DNA of 64,000 nt from JAKAWQ01 sp963745975. Its GTDB lineage: Bacteria; Pseudomonadota; Alphaproteobacteria; Acetobacterales; Acetobacteraceae. The stretch is taken from contig CAVUZJ010000026.1 of assembly GCA_963745975.1 (NCBI GenBank), positions 1 through 64,000 on the forward strand, read 5' to 3'. Positions within the stretch are counted from its first letter, which is position 1. Each line of letters opens with the position of its first letter. The position numbers and the translations under genes were made by a program. The notes beneath the pieces are model-generated. The model saw nothing but the letters and a program-made list of their open reading frames with translations. It was not told the DNA's origin and did not search any database. Shown here piece by piece: positions 47,092 to 56,478 of the stretch.

Positions 47092-47757
47092 GCGGGCGGG
47101 CCACGCTTCGGTCCCAGGCTCGCGCCGGACCGCGGAAGTCCGCCGGGCTCGCGAGCACGAACGGGAGCCGGCGGGCATGCTGAGGGCTCCATGACAGCGC
47201 TCGCGGCAAAGCACCGGCGGAGGATTCTTCACGGACCTGGAGGCGCAGGTTCGCATGTCCTCGCCGAGCGGCGTTCGTTCCCCGCTGGGCGACGCGTGGA
47301 TCAGGGTGAAGGGGATGAAGTTCGGCATTTGCTGCCTGGTGTTCCTGACCGAGGGATACCCCACTCTCCTTGAGGGCTACAGCCTTGGTGCCGAGGACAC
47401 GTCCATTATCGATTTTGGCTCGGTCGCATTCAGCGTGCGAGATGGCCCACCAGTTGGCGACGATGGCCGCCTTGAAACCGGTGATTTCGCTTAGGCAAGG
47501 ATGGTCCAGCGGAGGTCAAGATTGTTGTCACTCCGAATCGTACCTTGTGAGGCTGTGCCGGCTTGGAAATTCAGCTTTGCGCCACCATAGTGGCGATGCG
47601 GCGTTCCGTTCCATCGCACGCGATGACGCGCGCAACCCAAAGGGGCGTGCGGCGACAAAGGTCTCGGACAGGTCGACCTCGTCGTTTGTGCCGCGCAGCG
47701 CGAGCGGGGTCCAGGGCCTCGGGCCCTGGCGGGGTTCCAAGGGGCAGAGCCCCTTGG
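47092..47757. repeat. Non-coding stretch ending in two hairpins related to the 20-kb cluster
   Basis: No solid gene in 47092-47757. A 79-codon frame (47255-47494, MSSPSGVRSPLGDAWIRVKGMKF...) could be a remnant but has no ribosome site. CCAGGGCC/GGCCCTGG (47711-47729) and CCAAGGGGC/GCCCCTTGG (47737-47757) are perfect stems of the same design and order as those at 20097-20257. The second touches the stop of the minus-strand PEP carboxylase gene and probably ends its transcript. Confidence 0.6.
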
Positions 47758-50568
47758 TTAGCCGAAGGCGCCGACTTCGTGGGTGATGGCGGTGCCGATC
47801 TCGCGGACGAGGGCGAAGAGGCGGCCGATCGGGACGAGGATGTCGCGATGGACTTCGGCGTAGTCGGCGGAGCCGGCGGGCGCGGCGGGCTCGGCGTAGT
47901 CGAGATCGGCGGCGGCGTCCGGGGCGGCGGGGAAAATCTCGCCCAGCAGCACGAGTGAAGGGGCGATGTCGAGGCGGAGAATCGCCTCCTCGAGCGCGTT
48001 CCGCGTGATCCCGTGGCGGGGCGAGAAATCGGGGATCTCGGTCGCGAGCAGCCAGATGCGATGGATCAGCGCGAGCCGAAGCGCGTGCAGCAGGATCTCG
48101 CGCGTGCCCATGAAGGGCGCTTCGGGCCAGGCGGCGCGGAGTGCGAGATGATCGGCATGGATGCGGCGGAACATCGCGTGCACGGAGGCCGAGATGTCGA
48201 GCCGCTCGAGCGCGCGGGCGACGGCGGCGAGGCCGGCGCGCCGGCCGGGTCGGCGCGTGTGCTGGGCGCGGTCGAGCCAGGATCCGGGATCGAGCGTGGT
48301 GACGACGGCGCGCAGGACCTCGATATCGGAATGGCGGAGCGCGTGGGCCGCGAACTCGAGCGCGCGGTGGAAGCGGCGGCTCTTCGCGCGCATCTCGGCG
48401 AAGGTTTCCGGGTGCCGCGCGGCGGCGGCGCCCAATCCGTGCAGCGTGTTGGCGCACCAGCCGACCTGCTGGAGGATCGCGTTGTTGGGAATGGCGCGAA
48501 GCTCGCGGGGATGGCGAAGCCGCGCGCTGCCCAGCATCCCGTCGATCTGGCGGGCGGCGGGGCGTGAGCCGGTGCGGTCGGTGAGCGCGGGTCCGAAGGC
48601 GCCGAGGAGCGCCGCGTAGCCGGGATCCTCGACCAGCTCTTCCATCGCGGCGCGGACGGTTGCGAAGAAGTCCGCGGAGAAATCCGTCTCGGCGTAGATT
48701 GGATCCTCGATCGGGCCGGCCGCCGGATGGAAGGTCTGGGCGGCGATGCGCGTGACCGTCGCGGCGGCAAGCTCGGGAGTGCCGAAGAGGAGAAAACCGT
48801 CGCCGCCCTGGAAGGCGCTTTCCTCGCGCACCGCGAGGCCGGCGCGGCGGAGCGCCTGGCGCGAGGCGGTGGGCGAGAGATATTTGAGCCGATCGGCGAG
48901 CGAACCCGGATGCGCGCCGCGGCCGATGCTCTCGCCGTGCGTGTCGAACAGCACCACCTCGACGCCGGTGACGCCGTGGCGCGCGAGCGTCTCGCCGATC
49001 TTGAGGCGGAGCCGCTCGATCAGATAGGAGGCCGCGAGCTGGCCGATATAGCGCCCGGAATCCGAATAGCCGAATTGCAGCGCAAGCCGCCCCGTCGCCT
49101 GGAGATAGGCGCGGTAGTGCGGGCTGCGCAGCGCCTCGTCGAGCACCTCGGCGCCGCGCTCGAGCGCCTCGGCGGTTTCGAAGAGCGGGCTGATCTCAAT
49201 ATGGCGGTCGATGCCGAAGAGGCGCGCGAGCCAGAGTGCCGCGAGGAGTGTGTAGCCGGTCTCGGTCTCGGCGATGAGGAAGCGGATCGGGACCGCCTCG
49301 TCGATGTGCTTGACGATCTCGGCGATCGTCATCATCAGCTTGGCCGCCGAGGTCTGCTCGGCGAGGAGGCTGCCGAAGCTCACCGGCTGGGAGGTGGTCC
49401 TATCGAGGGCTGCGTTGATCGCGGCGAAGAGGGCGCGGCGATGGGCGGGATCCTCGGGCGGATCGGAAATTCCGAGACGCTGACGGACGACGTTGTGGAG
49501 CTGCGCCGCGTTGAGCCGGACATGCGTGTGCGCGAGCGCCATGCCGTGCGAGACGAGCCCGGCGCGCGCGACGCAGAGCGCGAGGCGCGTGTGGTCGTCC
49601 TCGCTCGCGGCGAGGGCTTTCTCGAACAGCGCCAGCAGCGGCGCCGGCGAGGTCAGCGCCGCCTCGCGATGACCGACGAGGGCGTGCGCGAAGGCGGCGA
49701 CGCGCGTGGGATCGGGGGCGTCGGGGCAGGCGGCGAGTTGTGCGCCAACGGCTTCGCGGGCGGCCTCGACGCGCGCGGCGATCGGGGCGGCGGGCGGCAG
49801 GACGGCGAGCTCGGCGTGCAGCCGCTCAAGCTGGAGGCGCTTCATCTCGAGCCGCAAGCGGATCGTTTCCCACCAGCCGATGTCGGTGCGGCCGTCGGTG
49901 TCGTACCCGACCCAGCTCGCGAGCACGATCGGGCGCGGGACGAGGCTGGTCCAGCGGTCGGGCCAGGCGGTGCGGGCGACCGCGAGGAGGGCCGCGTTGA
50001 AGCGGTCGATCGCGTCGCGGCCGTTGGAGATCGCCGCGACCGCTTCGGCGAATTCCCGGCCAAGCGTGATCGGCGGCGGGCGATGAGAGCCGAACTCGGC
50101 CGCCGGCCGGCCCGAGGCCATCTCGGCGAGCGCGTGGCCGACCTCGGGCGGGAGCGCGAAGGTCGGATGCGCGGTGAAGACGGCGGCGAAGCGCGTGCGC
50201 TCGACGAGCGCGCGATATTCCGCGAGCCGGACCGGGCTGTCCTCGGGGTCGGGGCGGAGGAGATGCTGCGCCAGCATGCCGAGCACGCGGTCGTTCTCGG
50301 CCGGCTCGGCGCCGCCGACATAGTGGGCGAGGCGGCGCGCCCGATCGGCGAAGCCGGCGTCGCGCAGATGGCGGATCAGGCCGCCGATCGCCTCCTCGGA
50401 GAGCGTGCCGTCGTCCATGCGCCGCTCGATCGCGAGGGCGACGAGAAGGACCGGGTTGCCGAACGGGTCTTCCTCGAGGCGTGCGCCGAGCCGCGCGGCG
50501 AGAGCGAGCAGCTCGTCCGCGAGCGGAACGGAATCCTCGAGCGCGGGTGCCAAGGTGGTGTCGGGCAC
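47758..50568 (-). CDS. ppc: Phosphoenolpyruvate carboxylase (divergent)
   Basis: Replenishes oxaloacetate from PEP and bicarbonate. About 936 residues from the GTG at 50568 (TTG at 50604 is also possible). Catalytic landmarks are present but unusual: VFTAHPTFALPPE replaces the common TAHPTE, DTHGESIGRGAHPGS replaces FHGRGGSVGRGG, and GYSDSGRYIGQLAASY matches the GYSDS substrate loop. PFMGTREILLHALRLAL and RNALEEAIL are near the C-terminus. This fits a divergent alphaproteobacterial PEPC branch. Regulation may differ from the enteric enzyme, but this cannot be read from sequence alone. Single gene. Confidence 0.8.
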   Translation of the reverse strand: MPDTTLAPALEDSVPLADELLALAARLGARLEEDPFGNPVLLVALAIERRMDDGTLSEEAIGGLIRHLRDAGFADRARRLAHYVGGAEPAENDRVLGMLAQHLLRPDPEDSPVRLAEYRALVERTRFAAVFTAHPTFALPPEVGHALAEMASGRPAAEFGSHRPPPITLGREFAEAVAAISNGRDAIDRFNAALLAVARTAWPDRWTSLVPRPIVLASWVGYDTDGRTDIGWWETIRLRLEMKRLQLERLHAELAVLPPAAPIAARVEAAREAVGAQLAACPDAPDPTRVAAFAHALVGHREAALTSPAPLLALFEKALAASEDDHTRLALCVARAGLVSHGMALAHTHVRLNAAQLHNVVRQRLGISDPPEDPAHRRALFAAINAALDRTTSQPVSFGSLLAEQTSAAKLMMTIAEIVKHIDEAVPIRFLIAETETGYTLLAALWLARLFGIDRHIEISPLFETAEALERGAEVLDEALRSPHYRAYLQATGRLALQFGYSDSGRYIGQLAASYLIERLRLKIGETLARHGVTGVEVVLFDTHGESIGRGAHPGSLADRLKYLSPTASRQALRRAGLAVREESAFQGGDGFLLFGTPELAAATVTRIAAQTFHPAAGPIEDPIYAETDFSADFFATVRAAMEELVEDPGYAALLGAFGPALTDRTGSRPAARQIDGMLGSARLRHPRELRAIPNNAILQQVGWCANTLHGLGAAAARHPETFAEMRAKSRRFHRALEFAAHALRHSDIEVLRAVVTTLDPGSWLDRAQHTRRPGRRAGLAAVARALERLDISASVHAMFRRIHADHLALRAAWPEAPFMGTREILLHALRLALIHRIWLLATEIPDFSPRHGITRNALEEAILRLDIAPSLVLLGEIFPAAPDAAADLDYAEPAAPAGSADYAEVHRDILVPIGRLFALVREIGTAITHEVGAFG

Positions 50569-50619
50569 GGCGGCATCATGCCGGTCATTGTGCACCCGCA
50601 GCAAGAAAAGAGTGGCGCG

Positions 50620-51294
50620 TCAGGACGGGACCTTTGCCCAATCGACCGGATGGGCGAAGAAGCGGATCCCGCCGGCGCCGTTCGCTTCCCAGGCGCCGCG
50701 GTGATCGGCGAAGCCCTCGGCCACGGAAACGCTGAGGGCGTTGTGCAGGCCGGCCTGCGCGTCCTGGGGGCCGTCCGCCGCGAGGGCGGCGAGCGACTTC
50801 TCGCTTGGGCGGATGACGGCGATGTGGCCCGGGCGGCGCAGGTTCGGGTTCGCGTAGGCGGCGAGGACGACAAATCCCCGGTTGGCGAGGCTTTGCGCTT
50901 CCGCAGCGCCGACCTCGCGCCACCCCTCCGCTTCTCCTTGGCCCGCGAGCCAGCGGAACTGCGCGTTGGCGAGCAGGTCCTGGCCGTGCTCGGGCGGGCG
51001 GAGGAGATAGACGCCCATGCGATCGGCCATGGCCGCGGCGTAGGCGCTGCAATGCGTCGCGGTCGGCGACCAGCCGGGGCGGGACGGGTCCGGCGCGCCG
51101 GTGAGCCAGTCGATGTGCACATGCGGCAGCCAGAGATGCCCGACCCCCGAGCGATCGAGCAGCCTGGCGAGCCGGGCGCCGTCAGGCCTGATCGGTCCGC
51201 AGCATGGGGCGTTCTGCGACGCGGCGCCGAAGGAAGGGGCGAGGAGGAACGAGAGCGCCAGAGCGGCGCGCGCAAGGGGAAGGCGGCCGCGCAT
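50620..51294 (-). CDS. Secreted protein with Cys/His hydrolase-like layout
   Basis: A 224-residue protein with a signal peptide (MRGRLPLARAALALSFLLAPSFGAASQ). The mature part has WSPTATHCSAYAAAMADRMGVYLL, a cysteine at the head of a helix, and later RRPGHIAVIRPS, a histidine on a strand. This order is that of NlpC/P60- and CHAP-type cell-wall peptidases. Two further cysteines (PCCGP) are near the mature N-terminus. A peptidoglycan or amide hydrolase is possible, but the assignment rests only on this residue pattern. Confidence 0.5.
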   Translation of the reverse strand: MRGRLPLARAALALSFLLAPSFGAASQNAPCCGPIRPDGARLARLLDRSGVGHLWLPHVHIDWLTGAPDPSRPGWSPTATHCSAYAAAMADRMGVYLLRPPEHGQDLLANAQFRWLAGQGEAEGWREVGAAEAQSLANRGFVVLAAYANPNLRRPGHIAVIRPSEKSLAALAADGPQDAQAGLHNALSVSVAEGFADHRGAWEANGAGGIRFFAHPVDWAKVPS

Positions 51295-51472
51295 CGGCCG
51301 CTGCACTAGCACAATCAGGCTCCCGGCGGAATCGGGGAGGAACGCGCTCGTGATCGCGTTGCTCCCCGCGCCGGGCTTGCGAGCCCCCCTGGTCTGGGCG
51401 ATAGCACCGCCGCGCCCGAAGGGAACGTGACGCAGGTCTCCCGATTTTTCGATCCGCATAGAGGAGCGATGG

Positions 51473-52303
51473 ATGCTGCTTGCCCAATTGACCGACCTGC
51501 ATGTCTGCCCGGTGGGGGTGGCGGCCAATCGGGTGGTCGAGACCAACACGCTGGTCGAGCGGGCGCTCCGGATGGTGAGCCGGATGCGGCCGGTGCCGGA
51601 TGCCGTGATCCTCTCGGGCGATCTCGCCGAGAACGGCCTCGTCGCCGAGTACGAGGTCCTGGTGGGGCTGCTCGGCCGGTATCTCGACTGCCCGGTCTAC
51701 GCGGTTCCCGGCAATCACGACCGGCGGGAGAATTTCCGCGCCGCACTCGGCCATCTGCCGGGGGTCACGTCGGACCCCGAGTTCGTGCAATACGCGATCG
51801 AAGCCCATCCGGTGCGCCTGGTGATGCTCGATACGCTGGTTCCGGGCGGCGGCTACGGGCGGCTCGATGCGGGGCAGCTCGCATGGCTCGATCGGACGCT
51901 GGCGGCGGAGGGAGCGAAGCCCACGATCATCGTCATGCACCATCCCCCCTTCGATTGCGGCATCGCCCATATGGACCGGATCAAGCTCGCGGATGCCGCC
52001 GCCTTCGCCGCGATCATTGCGCGCCATTCCCAGGTGCGGCGCATCCTTTGCGGCCACGTGCACCGGCCGGTGACGACGCATGTCGGCCACGCGATCGCCA
52101 GCATCTCGCCCTCGGTCGCACACCAAGTGGTGCTCGACCTCGACCCCGCGGGGCCCTCGGCGTTCGTGATGGAGCCGCCCGCGTTCCAGGTGCACCACGT
52201 CAACGGAACCGGCGAGATCGTCTCGCATACCGCGTATGTCGAGACCTATCCGGGACCGTTTCCGTTCGTCCTCTCGGCGGAATATCCGGGCAACCGCAAG
52301 TAG
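51473..52303 (+). CDS. CpdA-like metallophosphodiesterase
   Basis: A 276-residue calcineurin-type phosphodiesterase. Metal ligands appear in the canonical order: DLH (AQLTDLHVCP, residues 8-10), GD (ILSGDLAENG), GNHD (VPGNHDRRENF), HH (IIVMHHPPFDCG) and GHVH (RRILCGHVHRPVTT). Class III cyclic-nucleotide phosphodiesterases (CpdA) and glycerophosphodiesterases (GpdQ) share these. Hydrolysis of cAMP or of a phosphodiester is expected. The protein starts with a GAGGAG site and ATG at 51473. Confidence 0.88.
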   Translation: MLLAQLTDLHVCPVGVAANRVVETNTLVERALRMVSRMRPVPDAVILSGDLAENGLVAEYEVLVGLLGRYLDCPVYAVPGNHDRRENFRAALGHLPGVTSDPEFVQYAIEAHPVRLVMLDTLVPGGGYGRLDAGQLAWLDRTLAAEGAKPTIIVMHHPPFDCGIAHMDRIKLADAAAFAAIIARHSQVRRILCGHVHRPVTTHVGHAIASISPSVAHQVVLDLDPAGPSAFVMEPPAFQVHHVNGTGEIVSHTAYVETYPGPFPFVLSAEYPGNRK

Positions 52304-52348
52304 GTGAGGCGGGGGGCGGAGCCCCCCAGCCTTCAGACGGACCCGCCT

Positions 52349-53781
52349 TCAAACGGAATAGTACATCTCGAACTCGACCGGGTGCGGCGTGTGCTCGAAG
52401 CGGTAGACCTCGGTCCAGCGGAGCGCGATGTAGCTTTCGACCTGATCGCTGCTGAACACGTCGCCGGCGAGCAGGAAATCGTAGTCGGCCTCGAGCGCGC
52501 CGAGCGCTTCGCGCAAGCTGCCGCAGACGGTCGGGATCCCTTTCAGCTCCTCGGGCGGAAGGTCGTAGAGATCTTGTCCATCGGATCGCCGGGATGGATC
52601 TTGTTGCGGATCCCGTCGAGCCCGGCCATCAGCATCGCGGCGAAAGCGAGATAGGGGTTCGCCGCGGCGTCCGGGAAGCGCACCTCGACGCGCTTGCCCT
52701 TGGGGCTGGTGGCGTAGGGAATGCGGCAGGAGGCGGAGCGGTTGCGGGCAGAGTAGGCCAGCAGCACCGGCGCCTCGAAGCCCGGGATCAGGCGCTTGTA
52801 GCTGTTCGTGGTCGGGTTGGTGAAGGCGTTGAGCGCCTTCGCGTGCTTGATGATGCCGCCGATATAGTAGAGCGCCATCTCCGAGAGATCGGCGTAGCCG
52901 TTGCCCGCGAAGAGCGGCTTGCCCGACTTCCAGATCGACTGGTGGCAGTGCATGCCCGAGCCGTTGTCGCCGTAGATCGGCTTCGGCATGAAGGTCGCCG
53001 TCTTGCCGTAGCTATTGGCGACGTTGTGGATGCAGTATTTGTAGATCTGCATCGCGTCCGCCATCTTGACGAGCGGGCTGAACTTGATGCCGAGCTCGTG
53101 CTGGCTCTGCGCGACCTCGTGGTGGTGCTTCTCGATCGCGACACCCATCTCGCCCATGGTCGCGAGCATCTCGGCGCGCAGATCGCTATCCGAATCGACG
53201 GGCGGGACGGGGAAATAGCCGCCCTTGATCGCCGGGCGGTGGCCCGTGTTGCCCTCCGGATATTCCTTCGTCGAGGCCTGCGGGCCCTCGGTGCTATCGA
53301 GCTGGAACATGCCGTAGTTGCCGCCGGTTCCGTAGCGCGCCGAATCGAAGACGAAGAATTCGGCCTCGGGGCCGAAGAAGGCGGTGTCACCGATGCCGGT
53401 GGAGCTGAGATAGGCCTCCGCCTTCTTGGCGGTGGAACGGGGATCGCGGCCGTAGGGCTGGCCGGTGGACGGCTCGAGAATGTCGCAGAAGAGAATGAGC
53501 GACGGCTTGGCCGAGAACGGGTCCATGCAGGCGGTGTCCGGATCCGGCATCAGGATCATGTCGCTCTCGTTGATCGCCTTCCACCCGGCGATCGAGGAGC
53601 CGTCGAACATGATTCCGTCCTTGAAGGCGTCCTCGTCGATGGTCCAGGCAGCCTGCGCGGTGTGCTGCCATTTGCCGCGCGGGTCGGTGAACCGAAGGTC
53701 CACGAACTCGGCCGAGTGCTCCTTCATCATTTCCATGACCTTGCTCACGCCGCCACCGGGCGGGCTGGGCCGCTTCGCCAT
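52349..53781 (-). CDS. glnA: Glutamine synthetase type I, frameshifted as sequenced
   Basis: Central nitrogen-assimilation enzyme. The start ATG at 53781 has GGAGAG upstream and gives MAKRPSPPGGG. A GTG ten codons on gives the usual MSKVMEMMKEH. Motifs: FDGSSIAGW, GPEAEFFVFD (metal glutamates), SPLVKMADAM, GSGMHCHQSIW and PGFEAPVLLAYSARNRS. Near 52573 the frame breaks after PGDPMDK. One added G restores DLYDLPPEELKGIP, which holds the tyrosine target of adenylylation, and runs to VEFEMYYSV at 52349. The restored length of 477 residues fits. The downstream loss is probably a sequencing artefact, since this gene is normally essential for growth without glutamine. Confidence 0.92.
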
Positions 53782-53892
53782 TCGTCTCTCCATGTTTGCT
53801 TTGGCCAATTTGGCATTGGCCACGTTTGCATTCGGTCGTCGGTGGTGTCGGGCCCCGCTCGCCGGGCATCGGCGGAGGGGATCGTTCGGTTC

Positions 53893-54231
53893 TCAGATCG
53901 CGTCCTCTCCCCGTTCACCCGTGCGGATGCGGATGACCTCCTCTATGTTGCTGACGAAGATTTTGCCGTCGCCGATCCGTCCGGTGCGGGCGGCGGTCAT
54001 GATGGCCTCGATCGCTCGCTCGGCCATCGCGTCGTCGCACACGACCTCGAGTTTCGCTTTCGGCAGGAAATCCACGACGTACTCTGCGCCACGATAGAGC
54101 TCGGTGTGGCCTTTCTGGCGCCCGAACCCTTTCGCTTCGACCACGGTTATTCCCTGCAATCCGACTTCGTGCAACGCCTCCTTCACCTCATCGAGCTTGA
54201 ACGGCTTGATCACGGCCTCGATCTTTTTCAT
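53893..54231 (-). CDS. glnB: Nitrogen regulatory protein P-II
   Basis: Trimeric sensor of 2-oxoglutarate and glutamine, 112 residues. The start at 54231 gives MKKIEAVIKPFKLDEVKEALHEVG. The T-loop GRQKGHTELYRGAEYVVDFLPK contains the uridylylated Tyr51. The C-terminus is TGRIGDGKIFVSNIEEVIRIRTGERGEDAI. It lies 111 bases upstream of glnA on the same strand, the standard alphaproteobacterial glnBA operon, and has a sigma-54 promoter about 100 bases upstream. Confidence 0.97.
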   Translation of the reverse strand: MKKIEAVIKPFKLDEVKEALHEVGLQGITVVEAKGFGRQKGHTELYRGAEYVVDFLPKAKLEVVCDDAMAERAIEAIMTAARTGRIGDGKIFVSNIEEVIRIRTGERGEDAI

Positions 54232-54327
54232 TGGCACGCTCGCGCCCGGCCAGGCCGGAGCACCCTCCTTTTGCATCCGAACCGCCGCGACCCGTCCATG
54301 CACCTGACGATGGCCGCTCCAAAGGCT

Positions 54328-54343
54328 TGCACGCGCCGTGCCA
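54328..54343 (-). promoter_or_regulatory. Sigma-54 promoter of glnB-glnA
   Basis: On the minus strand TGGCACGGCGCGTGCA matches the sigma-54 consensus TGGCACG-N4-TTGCA except for one base and has correct GG/GC spacing. It ends 97 bases before the glnB start. A few bases further upstream TGCAC-N5-GTGC (54367-54380) resembles an NtrC site, though it is close to the promoter. Nitrogen control of this operon is well established in relatives. The rest of 54344-54703 contains only short TTGCAAGCGC repeats. Confidence 0.65.
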
Positions 54344-54703
54344 GAATGGCAATGGCGCTCGGGCGATGCACGGATCGTGCCGTGACGAACCAGTTACCGC
54401 CTGTTCCTTGGGCGAAGTACTTGGTTCTGCCCGCTTCTGAGGCAGAAGTCGCGGGAAGATGGACCGCTTCCGGGACTGCAAGCAGCCCCATTGCAAGCGC
54501 CCGGTTGCAAGCGCCTGGGTTGCAAGCTCGGGACGATTGCGCCATATCGCTGCCGCCGGCCAGGCCTCGCTCGCTTGAGCGTGCCTCCGGTAATTCACAC
54601 GCGGGGCGCCTTTCCCGGCCATTGATCACTCCCCCTGGCCGGGTCCGGTGCGACAAGCGAGGCCCCGCGGAGGCTCAACCGGACGGAAGGAAAGGCCAAG
54701 CCC

Positions 54704-55486
54704 ATGGCGATGCCCGAATTCACCCTGCGCCAGCTCCTCGAAGCGGGCGTCCATTTCGGCCACCACACGCGGCGGTGGAATCCGCGCATGGAGCCGTACC
54801 TCTTCGGCGTGCGCAACCAGGTGCACATCATCGATCTCGAGCAGACGATGCCGCTGCTCGCGCGCGCGCTCGCGGCGATCCGCGACGTGACCGCGGCCGG
54901 CGGGCGCGTGCTGTTCGTCGGCACCAAGCGCGCGGCCGCCGAATATGTCGCCGAGGCGGCCAAGCGCTGCGGCCAGTACTACGTCAACCATCGCTGGCTC
55001 GGCGGCACGCTCACCAACTGGAAGACCATCACCGGCAGCATCAAGCGGCTGCGCCAGATCGAGGAGCTGCTCTCCGGCGACACCCACGGGCTCACCAAGA
55101 AAGAGGTGCTGGAGATCACCCGCGACCGCGACAAGCTCGAGCGGGCGCTCGGCGGCATCAAGGAGATGGGCGGGCTTCCCGACATCCTTTTCGTCATCGA
55201 CACGAACAAGGAAAAGCTCGCGATCGAGGAGGCGGAGAAGCTGCATATCCCGGTGGTCGCGGTGCTCGACAGCAACTCCGACCCGCGCGGCGTCACCTAC
55301 CCAATTCCGGGCAACGACGACGCGATCCGCGCGATCAACCTCTATTGCGAGCTGGTGGCGGGTGCCGTGCTCGAAGGGATCAGCGCCGAGCTCGCCGCGA
55401 GCGGGGGCGACCCGGGCGCCGACGAGGAGCTCCGCTCCGAGCCGGCGCCGGCGGTCGCTTCGGAACCCGCGCCGGCGGCGGGCTGA
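54704..55486 (+). CDS. rpsB: 30S ribosomal protein S2
   Basis: A 260-residue small-subunit protein. Diagnostic parts are FTLRQLLEAGVHFGHHTRRWNPRMEPYLFG, IDLEQTMPLLARAL, VGTKRAAAEYVAEAAKRCGQYYVNHRWLGGTLTNWKTI, and IPVVAVLDSNSDPRGVTYPIPGNDDAIRAI. A Pro/Ala/Glu-rich tail follows. First gene of the rpsB-tsf-pyrH-frr run. GGAAGG precedes the ATG. Confidence 0.98.
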   Translation: MAMPEFTLRQLLEAGVHFGHHTRRWNPRMEPYLFGVRNQVHIIDLEQTMPLLARALAAIRDVTAAGGRVLFVGTKRAAAEYVAEAAKRCGQYYVNHRWLGGTLTNWKTITGSIKRLRQIEELLSGDTHGLTKKEVLEITRDRDKLERALGGIKEMGGLPDILFVIDTNKEKLAIEEAEKLHIPVVAVLDSNSDPRGVTYPIPGNDDAIRAINLYCELVAGAVLEGISAELAASGGDPGADEELRSEPAPAVASEPAPAAG

Positions 55487-55500
55487 TCGGGAGAAGAGAG

Positions 55501-56382
55501 ATGGCCGAGATCGCCGCGGCGCTGGTCAGGGATCTGCGCGAGAAGACCGGCGCAGGGATGATGGATTGCAAGCGGGCGCTGAGCGAAACCGGGGGCGATA
55601 TCGAGGCGGCCACCGACTGGCTGCGCAAGAAGGGGCTGGCGGCCGCGGCCAAGCGGGCGGGGCGCGCGGCGAGCGAAGGGCTGGTGGCGATCGCCAGCCG
55701 TCCGGGTCGGGCGGCGATGGTGGAGGTCAACGCCGAGACCGACTTCGTCGCGCGCAACCAGACGTTCCAGGACTTCGTGGCCGGCGTCGCCGCCGTGGCG
55801 CTCGAGTTCGGTGAGGATGTCGAGGCGATCCTCGCGGCACCCTTGCAAGGCGTCGGCCGCACCGTGTCCGAGGAGCTGACCCGCCTGGTCGCGACGATCG
55901 GCGAGAACCTCACGCTCAGGCGCGCGCGCGTCCTCTCCGCCCCGGTGGTGGCGAGCTACATGCACGCCGCCCTTCGCCCGGGCCTCGGCCGCATCGGCGT
56001 GCTGGTGGCGCTCGAGGGCGTCGGGACCGAGGCGGAGGCGCTGGTCGAGCTTGGCCGCCAGATGGGCATGCACATTGCCGCGAGCCGGCCCGAGGCGATC
56101 GACATCGAAGGCGTCGATCCCGCTTCGCTCGAGCGGGAGCGGGCGGTGCTCGCCGAGCAGGCGCGCACTTCGGGCAAGCCCGAGGAGATCGTCGCCCGCA
56201 TGGTCGAAGGCCGCATCCGGAAATACTACGAAGAGGTCGTCCTGCTCGAGCAGGTCTGGGTGCATGACGGGGAGAGCCGGGTCGCGGCGATCCTGAAGAA
56301 GCAAGGCGCGCACCTCCTCGGCTTCGCCCGCTTCGCGCTTGGCGAGGGAGGGGCGAAGCCGCCGGCGGAAGCTTCCGCCTGA
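55501..56382 (+). CDS. tsf: Elongation factor Ts
   Basis: Nucleotide exchange factor for EF-Tu, 293 residues. The N-terminal UBA-like domain LVRDLREKTGAGMMDCKRALSETGGDIEAATDWLRKKG is followed by the core with VEVNAETDFVARNQTFQDFV. The coiled-coil and C-terminal modules end in QGAHLLGFARFALGEG. It begins 14 bases after rpsB with GGGAGAAGAGAG ahead of the ATG. A palindrome overlaps its stop codon. Confidence 0.98.
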   Translation: MAEIAAALVRDLREKTGAGMMDCKRALSETGGDIEAATDWLRKKGLAAAAKRAGRAASEGLVAIASRPGRAAMVEVNAETDFVARNQTFQDFVAGVAAVALEFGEDVEAILAAPLQGVGRTVSEELTRLVATIGENLTLRRARVLSAPVVASYMHAALRPGLGRIGVLVALEGVGTEAEALVELGRQMGMHIAASRPEAIDIEGVDPASLERERAVLAEQARTSGKPEEIVARMVEGRIRKYYEEVVLLEQVWVHDGESRVAAILKKQGAHLLGFARFALGEGGAKPPAEASA

Positions 56383-56417
56383 GAGGTCCGGCCTGTCCCT
56401 CAGGCTTGTGCCTGAGG
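56364..56417 (+). repeat. Two hairpins at the tsf-pyrH junction
   Basis: GGCGGAAGCTTCCGCC (56364-56379) is a perfect 16-base palindrome at the end of tsf. CCTCAGGC-TTGT-GCCTGAGG (56398-56417) is a perfect 8-bp hairpin in the spacer, within a CCTGTCCCT / CTTGTCCCT direct repeat. There is no T run, so attenuation or transcript processing is more likely than full termination. Confidence 0.6.
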
Positions 56418-56478
56418 CTTGTCCCTGGGGGGGGCCCGGCCTATGAGGGGGCTCGCCGCCACGAGAGATGCCCCTTCG

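Noticed and set aside
47191..47494. Small frames between the exported protein and PEP carboxylase
   Set aside because: No ribosome site, no recognisable pattern and conflicting frames; kept only as a possible remnant.
48727..51309. 860-codon plus-strand frame opposite PEP carboxylase
   Set aside because: Shadow of a real minus-strand gene; no domain pattern.
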